Made by a program: the position numbers and the translations under genes | Shown: one piece after another, positions 49,328-61,595 of the stretch | How the letters are laid out: each line of letters starts with the position of its first letter | Numbering within the stretch: the first letter of the stretch is position 1 | Assembly: GCA_963678705.1 (NCBI GenBank) | Contig: OY783207.1 | Coordinates: 2,108,001 to 2,172,000, forward strand | Length of the DNA stretch: 64,000 bases | Reading direction: 5' to 3' | Source of the DNA: Panorpa germanica | Taxonomy: Eukaryota > Arthropoda > Insecta > Mecoptera > Panorpidae | Notes under the pieces: generated by a model | What the model was told of the DNA's origin: nothing | What the model saw: the letters and a program-made list of their open reading frames with translations, nothing else | Databases searched by the model: none

Positions 49328-49595
49328 TAAGGCCTGTCGCACATTGCGCACTTTCTTGCATACGACAGTACGCCAAGTCAAACTTGTGTACAGTAGGGTG
49401 TATTGGAGTTGTTTTCCACTAACATAATTTATCATAAGAGCAAACTTTTGCTTTAATTTTTATCGATACACCACTGTTATGAAAGAGACTATTGCATTCC
49501 CTTCCAGACGACTGATTGCATTTACAAGGTAGGAATAGGTTTAGCGTTGTATCATTTATTCGCTGAAATACGCTTACAGTGTGCGACAGGCCTTA
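49328..49595 (+). mobile_element. Family C MITE, compact copy
   Basis: Ends TAAGGCCTGTCGCACATTG and CAGTGTGCGACAGGCCTTA are inverted repeats with one mismatch in 19. The element may duplicate TA at its target. It is 268 bp, with no coding capacity. Interior blocks match 10228-10480 and 62260-62356. Confidence 0.9.
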
Positions 49596-50100
49596 TAACA
49601 AATCTCTTGTAAGATATCATACTGACTATCTTCGTCTGATTTACTTCTTAATTACTTGAAATAGTATCTACGATTTTCACTCTCTTTCCTCATTTATAGC
49701 TATTTCCGTTATACGTTTTTCCAATTCCGGTTGAATTGTTTACACGTACGAGGATATGTGGTAACGCCTGTGAACCTCCCACCCCTCTCTCCACTATATT
49801 TATTGGGTTCGGATTCGTCCACCTCGTGGTTTTTATTTGTTCTTTTCGAATTAAGATAATGGAGCACGTAGATGACCGAACAAAATGTTAATTCGAATTG
49901 GGACTTGCTTCAGATCCCAAGGTACGATTTTTAAGACAGTTGTAAATCTAGAGTACTGTTCGTTTCTAGACGTCATTAACATTAGTAGTTCCATCGTACG
50001 GCGCTGTAGTAAACCGAGATTCCAAAATCAAATTACTTTCCAGTAATCAGATCTAATTAAAATGATGAATTATAAATTGAGAACACTAGCTCATACATTT
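49596..50100. other. Noncoding sequence
   Basis: Nothing recognised. Confidence 0.45.
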
Positions 50101-50856
50101 TTAAGGGAGGGGTTACGGTCTCAGCGTAAAAATAAACACTTTTCTTGCGATTTTTTTTCTTAAGTATAGATTGAGCAATTTTATTCGAACCTTTTTTACA
50201 TTATTGAGCATACTTTTGACTATGTTGTATAATTTTATCATGCAGCAATATTGAAGCATAAGCCGGTAACAAAGCTTTCTCCAGAAGGTCTTGGGAAAAA
50301 AGACAATTTGCGGTGTTCACTATAACTCAGCCGGAAATTATTTGAAAATGAAAAACCATTAAAATTTAGTTAAATTATAATCAAATCTTCCCCCCAACGT
50401 TCTCTGATAATTTTTTTTTTCATTTAAAATTTTTTGGCGGCCATCTAAAGTGTGAACTGTTATTTTCCACGAAAAATTCCGCCTTTTTGTGGGTGGGAAA
50501 CACCCTTAATGTAAAAAAATTTTTTTATCTAAACGTTGGGGGGCGATATTTTATATGTAGAAAATGTGTACGAAGTTTGAAATGAATCAGTCAATTAGTT
50601 TTTAAATGGCTGTGAACACGGACTTTGAAAAAGTAGTTTTGAGAAAAACGCGTCGACAGCTGCACTGCTATCCCGAATGCCCGCTGCTGTTAGAGTTATA
50701 GCGTTAAAGGCCAGGAGATTAATAAGACAATAACTTCAAGAATATTGCTTAGATCTGCTTAAAATTTTAAGGACATATTCTTGAAATGTTAAACAATAAG
50801 ATAAGACAAAAAAAAATTGGATTTTTCGAAAGTGAAAACCCTAACCCCTCCCTTAA
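50101..50856. mobile_element. TTAA-flanked MITE
   Basis: Left TTAAGGGAGGGGTTA and right TAACCCCTCCCTTAA are perfect inverted repeats, with looser similarity for ~8 more bases. TTAA at both outer edges fits piggyBac-like TTAA target use, although the internal terminal GGG is not the classic piggyBac CCC. 756 bp, no transposase. Confidence 0.85.
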
Positions 50857-51290
50857 ATAGATTTTATTATTTAAATGTGCATTTGTACTAATGTACTGTG
50901 TAATGTAATGTAGTGATGTAAAATAATTTATATATTTGATAATATACACTGTAAATAAATTATATTAATTTACGCATATTGTTTTTTACTAGAAAGAAGA
51001 AAGACATTAAAACCCCTTTTTTTAAATGTACAATCCATGTTTTTTCCATTGTTCCTTTCTATAGCACAAAGCTTTTATTCTTCTTTTTTTATATGCACAT
51101 TTTTATGTTAAGAAATTCTTTGTTATAATATCTTTTTTTTATATAATTTTTATTTTTTATATTAGAAGAATTCATTAAAGAAATTTCTTCGTATTTTTAC
51201 AAATTACCCATTACGTATAGACGTTTCGATATTACACCGACTGCGAGAGAGCCCATTAAAAGTAGTCTTCATGGGCTCCAGGATGCTGGC
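50857..51290. other. Noncoding AT-rich sequence
   Basis: T-rich and A-rich runs only. Confidence 0.5.
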
Positions 51291-51329
51291 TGGTGCTGGA
51301 CCACCTGCAGACTACCAGCTTATTATTTT

Positions 51330-51616
51330 ATAGCAGTAACGTAGATTTTTATCTAATAACAGGTTTTACCAAGACCCGGCGTGGCGCTTTTATAACTTTT
51401 AATTATGTTTACTTTTATAGAGTATGCCTTAACAATATAGATACAAAATCAGATTGTGAATCACAATTTAATTTAAAATTTGATAGCCCTTATATAGTAA
51501 CAAAAGCATATAATAATAATAAAACTGGTAATTTTATAAATTACAAACCATTACAAATTCATGATGTTACACAAAATATTTTACATTTTATGCTGACTTA
51601 CTTTTGTAATGTATAA
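51330..51616 (+). pseudogene. Possible degenerate FLYWCH-type zinc-finger exon
   Basis: The frame within 51293-51616 has a spacing reminiscent of FLYWCH fingers (TKTRRGAFITFNYVYFYRV, then a Cys at DCES), as found in MULE-type transposases and some insect regulators. The usual Trp-x-Cys and final Cys/His residues are not clear. Call is tentative. Confidence 0.25.
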
Positions 51617-51914
51617 TGTAAATATACATGAAATTATTTACAATAATGTGAATTTTATCTATGCCCCCGTACTTCAAGTACAGTGTCGGGTCAGTGGGTG
51701 GGGGAGAGAAGGGGGGAGTGTTATAGAGGGTTCAATGTTCAAGCCTTGATTATAACTGGTTGTAAAACCATTTGCGTCCGTACCTTTTGCTAGCGTAGCA
51801 CCTCTCGTCTCTCTACTATAACCGGGTACGCGTCATTACACTAGCATCTCATGCGAAACGACAGTAGCGGCTGTTTTAGGGGGTACACTTCAAAATTATA
51901 GTCGATTTACTGTA

Positions 51915-52110
51915 AGCATGCGAGAAGGAAGAGGAAAAATTAGAACACGTTAAGTATAGGTGCCAGGATAAAATGGGAAGTGAATTAAGCTTGGAGAAGT
52001 TATTACAAGGAAAGAGGGAAGGAAAGGTATGAATAACTGAAATTAGGAGAAAGAGAAGGGACTTTGTAAGCAGAGGGAGGCACGATTGCAAAAGAAGAAA
52101 GTAAGGAGGA
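51915..52110 (+). pseudogene. R1-like LINE fragment (family E), copy 4
   Basis: DNA matches copy 2 at 35935-36100: 'aaaaattagaacacgttaagtataggtgccagg', then 'gagaagttattacaagg' and a purine-rich tail. Stops are present. Confidence 0.75.
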
Positions 52111-52630
52111 GGCAATATACAACAAGAACATGTTTTCACAAATTCACAAAAACCCTAGCAACCAACAAATTACTAAAATATCTCCGTTTATTATTATAAT
52201 TCGCTACCCCACATAGAAATAATAACGAGCTGGCACTGCGATACGAACGAGCAGGAGTGAAAGGGGTTGGTTAAGGGTGTGAGGAGGGGATTACTTTGAT
52301 GATGAAACACAGACGGAAAGATGTCCACTACCTCGTATTAAGAGTGGATAATGGCTGTAATTAAATGATCCAAAATAATGATATGGTGATATGAATAATA
52401 CACCTACAGTAAATGCCCTTGCCGGGTTTAAGTGTCAACACCATTACAGATAAACAAGGTTGAAGGCACGATCATATCGGAAACAATTTACGAGAATGTT
52501 CTTATTTTGTTTGTACATCACTCCATGTAAAACAGGTAATAATTGTTATTTTAATTACGGTTTGTTTCGTATATGAAGATATGAGTGGAGAGGTGTTATG
52601 TTTCAAATTGTTCCTTTGTGTTATACCTAC
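52111..52630. other. Noncoding sequence
   Basis: Nothing recognised. Confidence 0.45.
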
Positions 52631-53139
52631 TTAAGGTGAAACGGTATTTGGCCATTTTTGATTCGCGAAATATAGATGGCGATACTATACAGCAGGTTAA
52701 ATATTATCAAAAAAAAAAAAAAAAAATTATGTTTAAATCGCTTTATGTAAGTAACTATAAACGCGAATCAAAAACTTAACTCGATTGACTTTTAATGAGT
52801 TCGAACTGCAATAAAGGTTATAAAATTTATGACAAACCCTTAGAAATGTTACCAGTCATATAGAAATTGGAATTTAACTAGAAATTATAACAGTATTAAT
52901 TTTCAAAACTTATTTTTGCAGTTCCAACTCATTAAAAGGCAGTGAAAGAAAGCTTAAAATGTAGATACGTTATTCATCTAACTAATTGCAGCTTTAGATT
53001 TTGATTCGCGTTTATAGTTACTTGCATAAAACGATTTAAACATAAAAAACATGTTTTTTTTAACAATATTTAACCTGCTGTATAGTATCGCCGTCTATAT
53101 TTCGCGAGTCAAAAATGGCCAAGTATCGTTTCACCTTAA
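52631..53139. mobile_element. Palindromic foldback MITE with TTAA edges
   Basis: The left arm (52631-52772) and right arm (about 52999-53139) are near-perfect inverted repeats of ~142 bp, starting TTAAGGTGAAACG. A second inverted pair continues inside (about 52789-52815 with 52917-52945). TTAA lies at both outer edges. An A-run (52708-52727) in the left arm is matched by a shorter T-run in the right. No coding frame is credible. Confidence 0.9.
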
Positions 53140-54299
53140 AATAAGACAGATTTGGAAAAGACAAGATTGTTCAATTATTTCTTAAGTACACTATTTAATC
53201 GACCGATAAGAATTAAATATTTTCCAAATAATGTACTTTTCATTAAGCAAAGCATAAAGATACAAACCAATTTAATTCATGAACCTAAAGTTTGAAATAA
53301 ATAATTACAAAAACTGCAGAAAATAATTTCGATTGCTAAATGATAATAGAGTATAAATTTATTTAATTTATTTGATGATTATATCATCAAACACATAACA
53401 ACACATCGGGTAATTATAATTCTATTCATCTCCGTATATAAGCGCCACCTTTTAGCCTATTTTTGCAAAGCCCTAATTAAATTTCATGTTTTGTAGCCTG
53501 TATTCAACCACGTATACCAATTTGAATTAAAACCCATTAAAAGTAATTATACAAAAAATACAATTATAATAAAAAAAAAACATTAATACAATAATTGTAA
53601 TGAAATTATTCTCAGTGAATACACATATTTCAAAAATACGTGAACTGTGCTTCTCCCTCTCTCTCTCTCTCTTTCTCTAACTCTCTGGTCGAACATACTC
53701 GTAACAAAGTGATGAAAAACATTCGGAAAACATACTGGCTGTATTTCTGCGGGTTATTTAAACATTTACCAGGCGTCCGGAATATAAAACAGCATTAACT
53801 GCAAATTAGTTGTGTGGGGTCGCGAGTTTCCACCCCTATCCCACACCCTTCTCTCTTTTACGGACTGGTGACTACCGACTACCCCCATATTCCGTTACTC
53901 GGTGGGGTGGGGTGAAACGCTAGCGACCTCTCTACTACATTATGTAACTGGTAGAAAGAGTGAGTGAGAGAGCGAGGGTGGGTTTACGACCTGCACAAAG
54001 CAGATGTGTATTTAATTATTTAAAGAATTCTTTAAAAGTGTCGCAAAAGTGTTTGAATAACTATAGAGCCAAAGTTGAAGTCAAGAGGCAACGGGAACAA
54101 CTTGTAAAAAGTTCTCTCTGTAGTGTCTGGTAAATAGATTACTATTTATGTAAGAGCTGTTGTCTGATGAAGTTGTCTTTAAATTTAGTTACCTCCTTGT
54201 ATACACGGAATACAATACAGAACATACGACAAAACAAATTAAAAAGAGCGATAGAAACGACAACAAATTTAAAAAAAAATCAACGCATTTCAAGATTTC
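53140..54299. other. Noncoding sequence with (CT)n
   Basis: A (CT)n microsatellite lies at about 53654-53677. C- and G-rich patches are at about 53830-53920. No gene. Confidence 0.45.
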
Positions 54300-54935
54300 A
54301 AAACAATAAAAAGGAAGCATATTTTCGATAATGTTTTTTGATGACACAGTTAATATATAATTATTTCTATAATTACTACATGATAAAATAACATTTAAAG
54401 AATACTTTGTGAAATTTTCATAAATAAATATCAAGAAATGACGAGGTATTGACACCGAATTTTCGCAGACGTCACAAAAAAAAGTAACATTGCGGTGCCA
54501 CTCATAACTCATCACTGGATTTTTCTGAAATCGAAAAACCAAAATGATTTCATTAGTTGATAAGTTTCTGCAGGTTACGCTGTCGAGTTTTTATTGTTTT
54601 ATTGCTTTTTCAATTTTGTACAGCACTTAACAGTCAAAATACCGATTTTTCATGAAAGAAATCAGAAACTTTGTTATTTCAAAATACGTTTAAATTAATT
54701 TTTTTTTTAAAACTCGACAGCGTTACCTCGGCATTTATGTAAAGAAAGAGTGTGCAAAATTTCAAAAGAATCGTTTCAGTAGATTTTGTGCTAGAGAAGT
54801 GTGAGAAACCGCATTTAAAAGTTTCAAAGTAACACGACCAGAGAGGTGAAGACTTAGAACTCTATATCTCCGACAGTTTTACTCCAATCGACTTCAATTT
54901 TTTACACAATAAACTTAATATGTTGTACAACGATA
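54300..54935 (-). repeat. Family B element, copy 5
   Basis: Nearly complete and in reverse orientation, with all internal landmarks. The short conserved frame is open and extended at both ends (54189-54542, minus), including the residues derived from the 'tttcgatttcag' tract. The outer ends are worn. Confidence 0.85.
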
Positions 54936-55859
54936 TAAATAAATTAAGTTTCAAGTCAAGTCAATCAAATCAAGTAGTTTTATTCACAGATTATGTCTTC
55001 AGTAATAAATTTGCTACATTATTTTAAAGAAAATTTAGAAATCAATTCAAAATTAATTTTAACAAGTATCTAAATGTAATTTTTTTTAAACAACACATTT
55101 GAAAACAAATTAGTTTATTTCTTTTTACATCAAATTAATCCTTAGGTTGTCCATGGCATCACTAATTACCAGGACCACTCATTATCTCTCCAATCTAACG
55201 TTTCAGTAATAGCAACCTCGGGTACGATGCTATGCTGCTCTCATATTCTTTATCAGGCAAGTTATACATTTATTTTGATCATACACATTTATGAGGCCAC
55301 CCGAAATCCGGCCCCGCCCCTCGGAAGTAATTACGCGATACAAGCTTGTACACACCTAGTCCTACTAGACTTGTAAGGGAGGTTTTTGAATAGCAATATA
55401 GTACTCGTATGGGTTGCCATCACCTACATCCCTCTGGGACAGGGTGGTCTTCGTTATGGTTATGGAATGGGGTGCGGTTGTATCACGCGTTGGTCGTAAA
55501 CGTCGCATAAAACACCACCAGGCGGCTAACCTGAAACCCGTTTGAACTAAACCCGAACCCACGACGCCGTCGCTATAGAAGAGAACCTGGACCAGGATTT
55601 CTAGGAGGGTGATGAAGCTCTTGTCCTTCATTCCTTCCGTAAACTTTATGTCAGAGAGTTCCGTCTAATAGATCCGTTTTCACATTACTTGACTGCTTAC
55701 ATTAGCTACATTATGTATAGCAGTGTAAGGTCGAGTATCACTATCAGCGAGATATGAATGTAAATGACAAGCTTAATCCATTATTGAGGGCGAGATATTT
55801 TGAATATTGTATTGTACTGTTTCTGCCTATACGGCCTTGCAACCTCATATATATTATAC
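54936..55859. other. Noncoding sequence; one unidentified minus-strand frame
   Basis: The 88-codon frame at 55365-55631 (for example WWCFMRRLRPTRD) has a repeat-like character, but no second copy is in the window. No gene is called. Confidence 0.4.
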
Positions 55860-56103
55860 ATTTCCTTTACACATTTTTTAAATATTTTTCTTTCTTTTCA
55901 AAATTCGTTTCCCTTGTTATTTTCCTCCTCTGCTTCTTCCTTACTTCCACCAGTTATCTACTTTCATCTCTTCTCTTATAATCGCGACTCCCTCTGCTTT
56001 CAAAGTTTCTCTTTCTCCTTACCTCCGTCATCCACACTCTTTTCTTGAAATTATTCCTCCAAGCTTAATTCAATTTCCATTTTATCCTGACACCTATTTT
56101 TCT
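55860..56103 (-). pseudogene. R1-like LINE fragment (family E), reverse copy
   Basis: The reverse complement matches copies at 35935 and 51930: 'aataggtgtcaggataaaatgg', 'gaattaagcttggag', then a purine-rich tail. The CT-rich plus strand makes spurious open frames (55754-56048). Confidence 0.75.
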
Positions 56104-56109
56104 ATATTA

Positions 56110-56365
56110 TTATATATTATATTTGAATGCATAAATTATAGTTTAGAAAGATCAAAATTCAATAGTGATATATTAGATGTGATTAAAACTTTTCCTGTTA
56201 ATACTAAATTTTTGTTAAGTGATTCAAAATTAATTAGTGAATTATTGAAATATTTAGAAATTTGTAAAATTGATTATAAATTATAAAAGATGTATAAAAA
56301 ATGTTTGATGGTGGCTATGACGAAAGAAAGTCAAGGCAAATAAGTAAATAAATATGAAAAAAAAA
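56110..56365 (+). pseudogene. LINE ORF2 C-terminal tail, uninterrupted copy
   Basis: The frame reads NYSLERSKFNSDILDVI, then FPVNTKFLLSDSKLIS and LLKYLEICKIDY before a stop. This is typical for the extreme C-terminus of LINE ORF2. A short UTR and 'aataaatatgaaaaaaaaa' end it. It is the intact counterpart of the LINE tail split by MITE A at 17485. Confidence 0.7.
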
Positions 56366-57056
56366 CATTTTCATATTCTTTCTCTCTATATTTTGAATAT
56401 AGAGCGAGAGAATAAACCAAAGCCTTACTCGTGCATTGGAAAATATAAATCTATTTCAAATATTTCTTAGTTTATGTAATCTAACATTATACTAACTTAA
56501 AAACTTTTACGTAAAAGGTAAACGTCTTTACGTTAAACAACCCTTAAAAACATGGAACTATGTTTTGCAGGGATTATTTATATATTAGACTAACATAATT
56601 CTCAATTCAGAAATTTTGCAAATTAATTGAAACAAACTTTATGAAATGTAATATAGAAAATAAACGAACATTCTCTTTACAACTGCTTTTAAATAATTTT
56701 CCATTAAAAAAAATAATGATTAGGATTTAAAAATATTTGAAGAAGCATTCTTCATTTTATTTTCTTTCTAATTCCGTAGATTCTAGAAATTCTTTTCAAA
56801 AAGGTATCAAGTAAAAATAAAAGTATAGAAATAATCTTTAGTGGGTTTGTTAATAGGATTATAGTTAATCGGATTACGTCGTACACCGTACCGGAGGATG
56901 GAAATGGATCTTATACGTGGTTTATAATCTGACAGGGATTTTATATTACGACAAATTTTAATTATACGAGCAAAATGATTAGGATGTAGAAAAATATTAA
57001 ATGAAATTATTTTAAATTACTGGAAGCTACTTTTAGTACGGAAATAATTTTTATTC
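56366..57056. other. Noncoding AT-rich sequence
   Basis: Nothing recognised. Confidence 0.5.
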
Positions 57057-57667
57057 AATGGGCTTGTGTCCTATGTCTTAATTTCTATAAAAGCGTACTA
57101 TATATTGATAAAGTGGGTTACTAGAACCTCAAATGTTTAATTATTTTTTAATAACTCCTTATATGTCAAGAGATATTAACAATTAAAAAAGTCATTTTGT
57201 CTCTTTAATTATTAAAGGGATTTAACACACATTCCAAGTGCATGTGACATCACAATCCTTGTATAAGGTTACCAACCTTACAGCTCATAAATCTCTGCTA
57301 TATGTATTTATATATCAAAATATCAAATATTATTTACAGCTATTTCAAGGAACAATAAAATTTCAATATTCTGTCTGCCGTAACAGGGTTAAATAAAATA
57401 AAAACTTATTCCTTGACTTGGCTTGATTATTTCGACTACCAACAGCTACAAAACATTACCACAGCACTGATGTTAAAATGCATTTTACGTCAAACAAATG
57501 TGGCCGACCATCTGTAGCGCTAAAACTACAATTCATATTTTTAATTGCTATATCTCCGTCAACATTTAGATATTTAATAAAATAGACACGATAATACATA
57601 TTTATTAACATCAGTTTCAATCAGCAATTGAAAAATCGGCCACTAAAAATGAGGACACAAGCCTATT
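57057..57667 (+). mobile_element. Family A MITE, copy 6
   Basis: Complete with both ends; the right end has one substitution (aagcctatt). Several small internal deletions are present, including loss of part of the 'cctactcaacaaataact' segment. Confidence 0.92.
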
Positions 57668-58592
57668 ACATGATTAAGTGTAACAATACCTTACACCAGG
57701 AATATTAGTACCTTAAAGTGATGAAAGATGTCTCTAATAAGCAGGTACACAAAGTAACATAAGTAACCTGCACTCACCTCTAGATGTACCTGCTACATAA
57801 ATGTGTACAAACCTTAACATATTTATTTTCTATATATAAATGCAGCGAACCACAAAATCGGCCATACACTTGACTAGACAACCCGTTTAAATATTTCATT
57901 GGTTTTTTTTTTACATTTGTATTCTTTTTCTTCTTTAGTTTAGCGAAGTTTAAGATGCAGTCATGTTTAGATTAGGAACCACAAACATTCACAAAACTAT
58001 GTCTAACACATTCACAAAGTTAACATTGCTAGAGCATTATCAATATACGTGTTAGACCTTGGGGAGTTTACAGAACCTTCTAGACCAAGCAATTGTTATT
58101 CTGATCACCCTCTACTATTGTAGAAGCCTGTTCTTTTTTTATCTTGAAGAAAAAACGATGGAATAACCAACTGCAGACATTATACATACCGCAATACACC
58201 CAACCCCTTTTTAAACACCTGCAACCCTTTCTCCTATTCCTTCCCCTTAATAGCTATCAATGGTCGTAACATCCTGTGGACAAGATACACTGTGAACTTG
58301 TTTTTTATTAAATTGAAACTCTTGTGAAGATGGTTGTTCCAGTGAATTCCTTGTCTACAGTATCGTAGTTTTTCCACATGGCCAATATAGTGTTAACTTT
58401 ATGACGCATATAATATTTACACTGCTTCCAGATACCGCTAGTACACTTTTAGATAAATCTTTGTACAAAAGAATTACTCTGAAGTTACTCTTATTCTGTA
58501 TTACAGTCCAAGTTGTCACTAGCTAAGTCTTTTAGTGCAATTTCATACTTGCTAGCTTACTGCAACCTAATTAAAGTGTTACCGAATAACTC
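57668..58592. other. Noncoding sequence
   Basis: No gene recognised. Confidence 0.45.
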
Positions 58593-58963
58593 TTAGACCG
58601 TCTGCACACGGGGCAGCAAGAGCCATGTCGATCCGTGTTTCGTGACTCTATAGAATTGTTAACATTAGCATAACAGGAGATTTTATTGTGTCATATTATG
58701 AGGTATTTGTATGTATGTGTGTATTTCAATACATATGAATAGTATTTGTGCACATCTCTGCTCATAATGTCACCATCAAAAGCATGCAACGCAATTGCCT
58801 GCGACCTAGAATCATAGTCCCTCAAAACGTGCTTAAAACCAATATCAACTCAGTTTAGATTCGTTCGTGCCGTTGCACTAACAACACAGTTGCATTTTTA
58901 TTCGGTTCGGGCAAATTCGGGGCTCGTCTTTGCAATCAGTCGACCCGTGTGCGGACGGCCTTA
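58593..58963 (+). mobile_element. Family D MITE, copy 2
   Basis: Ends TTAGACCGTCTGCACACGGG and CCCGTGTGCGGACGGCCTTA are inverted repeats, 17 of 20 matching. The interior is shared with 40734-41165. No coding capacity. Confidence 0.85.
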
Positions 58964-59683
58964 GTCTCACTTAGTTCAGATTATCATATTCCACTGTATT
59001 AATGTTGAATACTACCTGGTGAAGCAACTAAAAATGGGACGGCGGTACCATCCGCGTCCGCCCATGCAAAAATGCATCTCACGAATGAATGCCAAAAACC
59101 GATAGCGGATGTATGAACCCTTCCCCACCCTATAAATATCAGCTTTAAAACTTCATGATACCCCCTTGGCCAGACACCCTACAACATAGCATATAGGCAA
59201 CACTTGGCGCAAATAATAAGGGCCGGAAAACACGCCCTGATACAATAGTAATACTAGTGGGGTGGAAATATATTTATATTTGTTTCTGTCATCCTTTAAC
59301 AAGGGGAGGGAGAGTTGCAGACAACTTTAGGGGGATGCATTGCTGTGAAATGATTTATGGCGTTTTGTAAATGAATATAAATGATGTATTAATGCGATTT
59401 AAATCTAAGATGAGTTTATTAACTTGCGTAGTAGTCACAATTTTTACGTAAACTTTGCACGATTTGCTCGCCAAATGTCGTTAAACGTTCATTTTCTTCA
59501 ATTGCCTACCATCTACATTACAAGATATACCTTTCTTTCCATAAATTACCAACAAAAAACCCAATGAATGAGATATGTTCATGTAAAAAACCTATGAAAT
59601 GATGATCAAAATAGCTTCTGCTTTTGATAGATTAACACTTTTTAAAACATGTAAAGATGACGCTAATGTTGTCATTGAAATAA
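58964..59683. other. Noncoding sequence
   Basis: No coding signal; may include eroded LINE sequence just before 59684. Confidence 0.4.
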
Positions 59684-60395
59684 TACCCAAAATTATCCGA
59701 CTCGTTATCAGTCATACAGTCGTTAAGCAGTAAGGGAATTAATAAAAAATTAGACAGCAAAATTTATTATGTCAAAGAAAAAATAAATAGGGAAATACAT
59801 AAAGGCCGAAATATTAACCTAATTTGGATACCGTCACATAAGGGAATTAAGGGAAATGAAAAAGCTGACCAAATGGCCAAGATAGCTGCTTCCTGTGATA
59901 ACTATATTTCATATTTTATAAAATCAGATATGAAAACAGAATTTGAAAAAAATGAAATGAAAAATTGGCAAGACAAGTGGGATAATTCTGATAAAGGTAG
60001 AGAATTTTATAAAATACAACCAATACTGAGACGTAAGCCATGGTTTTCCAAACTAAAATGGCCAAGAAGATTAATGACAATGACCTCAAGACTAAGAATG
60101 AATCATACTGGAGCTCCGAAACATCTAGCAAGAAACAAAATCATTCCAAACTCTAAATGCGAATGTGGTGAAGAGGAGGCAGACCCTGACCACATCCTGT
60201 GTCAATGTAAAAATACAGCAATGGCAAGAAATGGACTCCAAAGGGCGGTGCTACAGACTTCGCAGACGCTTCCTGTTAACACCGCCTTTTTGATTGAGAA
60301 ACCGAAATTTATAACAGCAGGAGCCATGAATAGATCATTCTTGTTGTCTGGATATAAAGTATAAGATAACTATATATATAAAAAAAAAATACTTA
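59684..60395 (+). pseudogene. I/Jockey-type LINE ORF2: RNase H domain and C-terminal zinc finger
   Basis: An open frame of ~226 codons runs from 59684 to the stop at 60362. It begins with the RNase H segment DSLSVIQSLSS and has the diagnostic IWIPSHKGIKGNEKADQMAK. The C-terminal finger CECG...DPDHILCQC (C-x-C-x8-H-x4-C type) follows, and the frame ends RSFLLSGYKV. RNase H degrades the RNA strand during retrotransposition. Endonuclease, reverse transcriptase and the first RNase H acidic motif are missing and a stop precedes the frame, so it is 5'-truncated. The surviving frame is unbroken, suggesting recent insertion. A (TA)n/A-run at 60370-60391 follows the stop. Confidence 0.9.
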
Positions 60396-60957
60396 AATAC
60401 CTAAGACGTAACTTTGCTGCGATAGCTGTGCTTCTATAACTTTATAGAATTTAACATTAAAATGGAAATTAGTGACTAACTTTCTTTTTCATGAAAGTGT
60501 CCAAACTTCGCAGCACTATCCAAGCAACGCTGGTATATAGATTCGTATAAAATACAACAAGTTCGTTGTGAATATAGAATATACAGATAGCACAGAGGAA
60601 TTGTAGTTCTATACGATTCAGCAGGATCACAAATGTATACAGATATGGTGAAATGGAGCATCCAGGAACGGGAAATGGGAACATCTACACTCTAAATCCA
60701 CCGCCCTTCGTCTCGTCGCACATTGTTACACAATATCACATCGTATAGCGACATATCGAATACTAGAACACCAATACCTCTTGTACACAATGTACCATTG
60801 CATCAATATTTGTGAAGAACTTCATACGTGGAAGTAAAGATAGTTGTCGTTTTAAGTGCTAGTAACTATCAAAAGTTGATGCACTCGAATAAATATTAAC
60901 AAACAAAAAAATAGCATGTGTTAGAATGGAATCTACCCCATTAACATATAATTTGCT
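60396..60957. other. Noncoding sequence
   Basis: Nothing recognised. Confidence 0.45.
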
Positions 60958-61595
60958 AATGGGCTTGTGTCCTCATTTTTTAGTGGTCGATTTTTCAATT
61001 ATTGATTGAAATTGATGTTAATAAATGAGTATTAACGTGTTTTTTTTATTAAATATCTAAATATTGACGGAGATATAGCAATTAAAAGTTTGAATTGCAG
61101 TTTTAGCGCTAGAAATGGTCGGCCATATTTGTATGACGTGAAATGCATTTTAACGTCAGTTATTTGTTGAGTAGGTCAGTGCTGTGGTAATGTTCTGTAG
61201 CTGTTGGTACTCAAATAATCAAGTCAAGTCAAAGAATAATAAACTTTTATTTTATTTAACCCTGTTACTACAGACATAATATTGAAATTTGATTGTTCCT
61301 TGAAATAGCTATAAATAATATTTGATATTTTGATATATAAATACATATAGCAGAGATTTATGAGCTGTAAGGTTGGTAACATTACACAAGGATTGTGATG
61401 TCACATGCACTTGGAATGTGTACAACGTTGAATACCTTTATTATTTAAAGAGACAAAATGACTTTTTTAATTGTTAATATCTCTTAACATATAAGGAGTT
61501 ATTAAAAAATAATTGTACATTTGAGGTTCTAGATCTCACTTTATCAATATATAGTACACTTTTATAGAAATTAAGACATAGGACACAAGCCCATT
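60958..61595 (-). mobile_element. Family A MITE, copy 7 (reverse, full length)
   Basis: Both terminal repeats are intact, and the interior is the reverse complement of copy 4 with few changes. Length is 638 bp. Confidence 0.93.

Noticed and set aside
55754-56048. Hydrophobic 75-82-codon frames as membrane proteins
   Set aside because: They are the antisense of a purine-rich LINE tail; the hydrophobicity follows from CT-rich codons.
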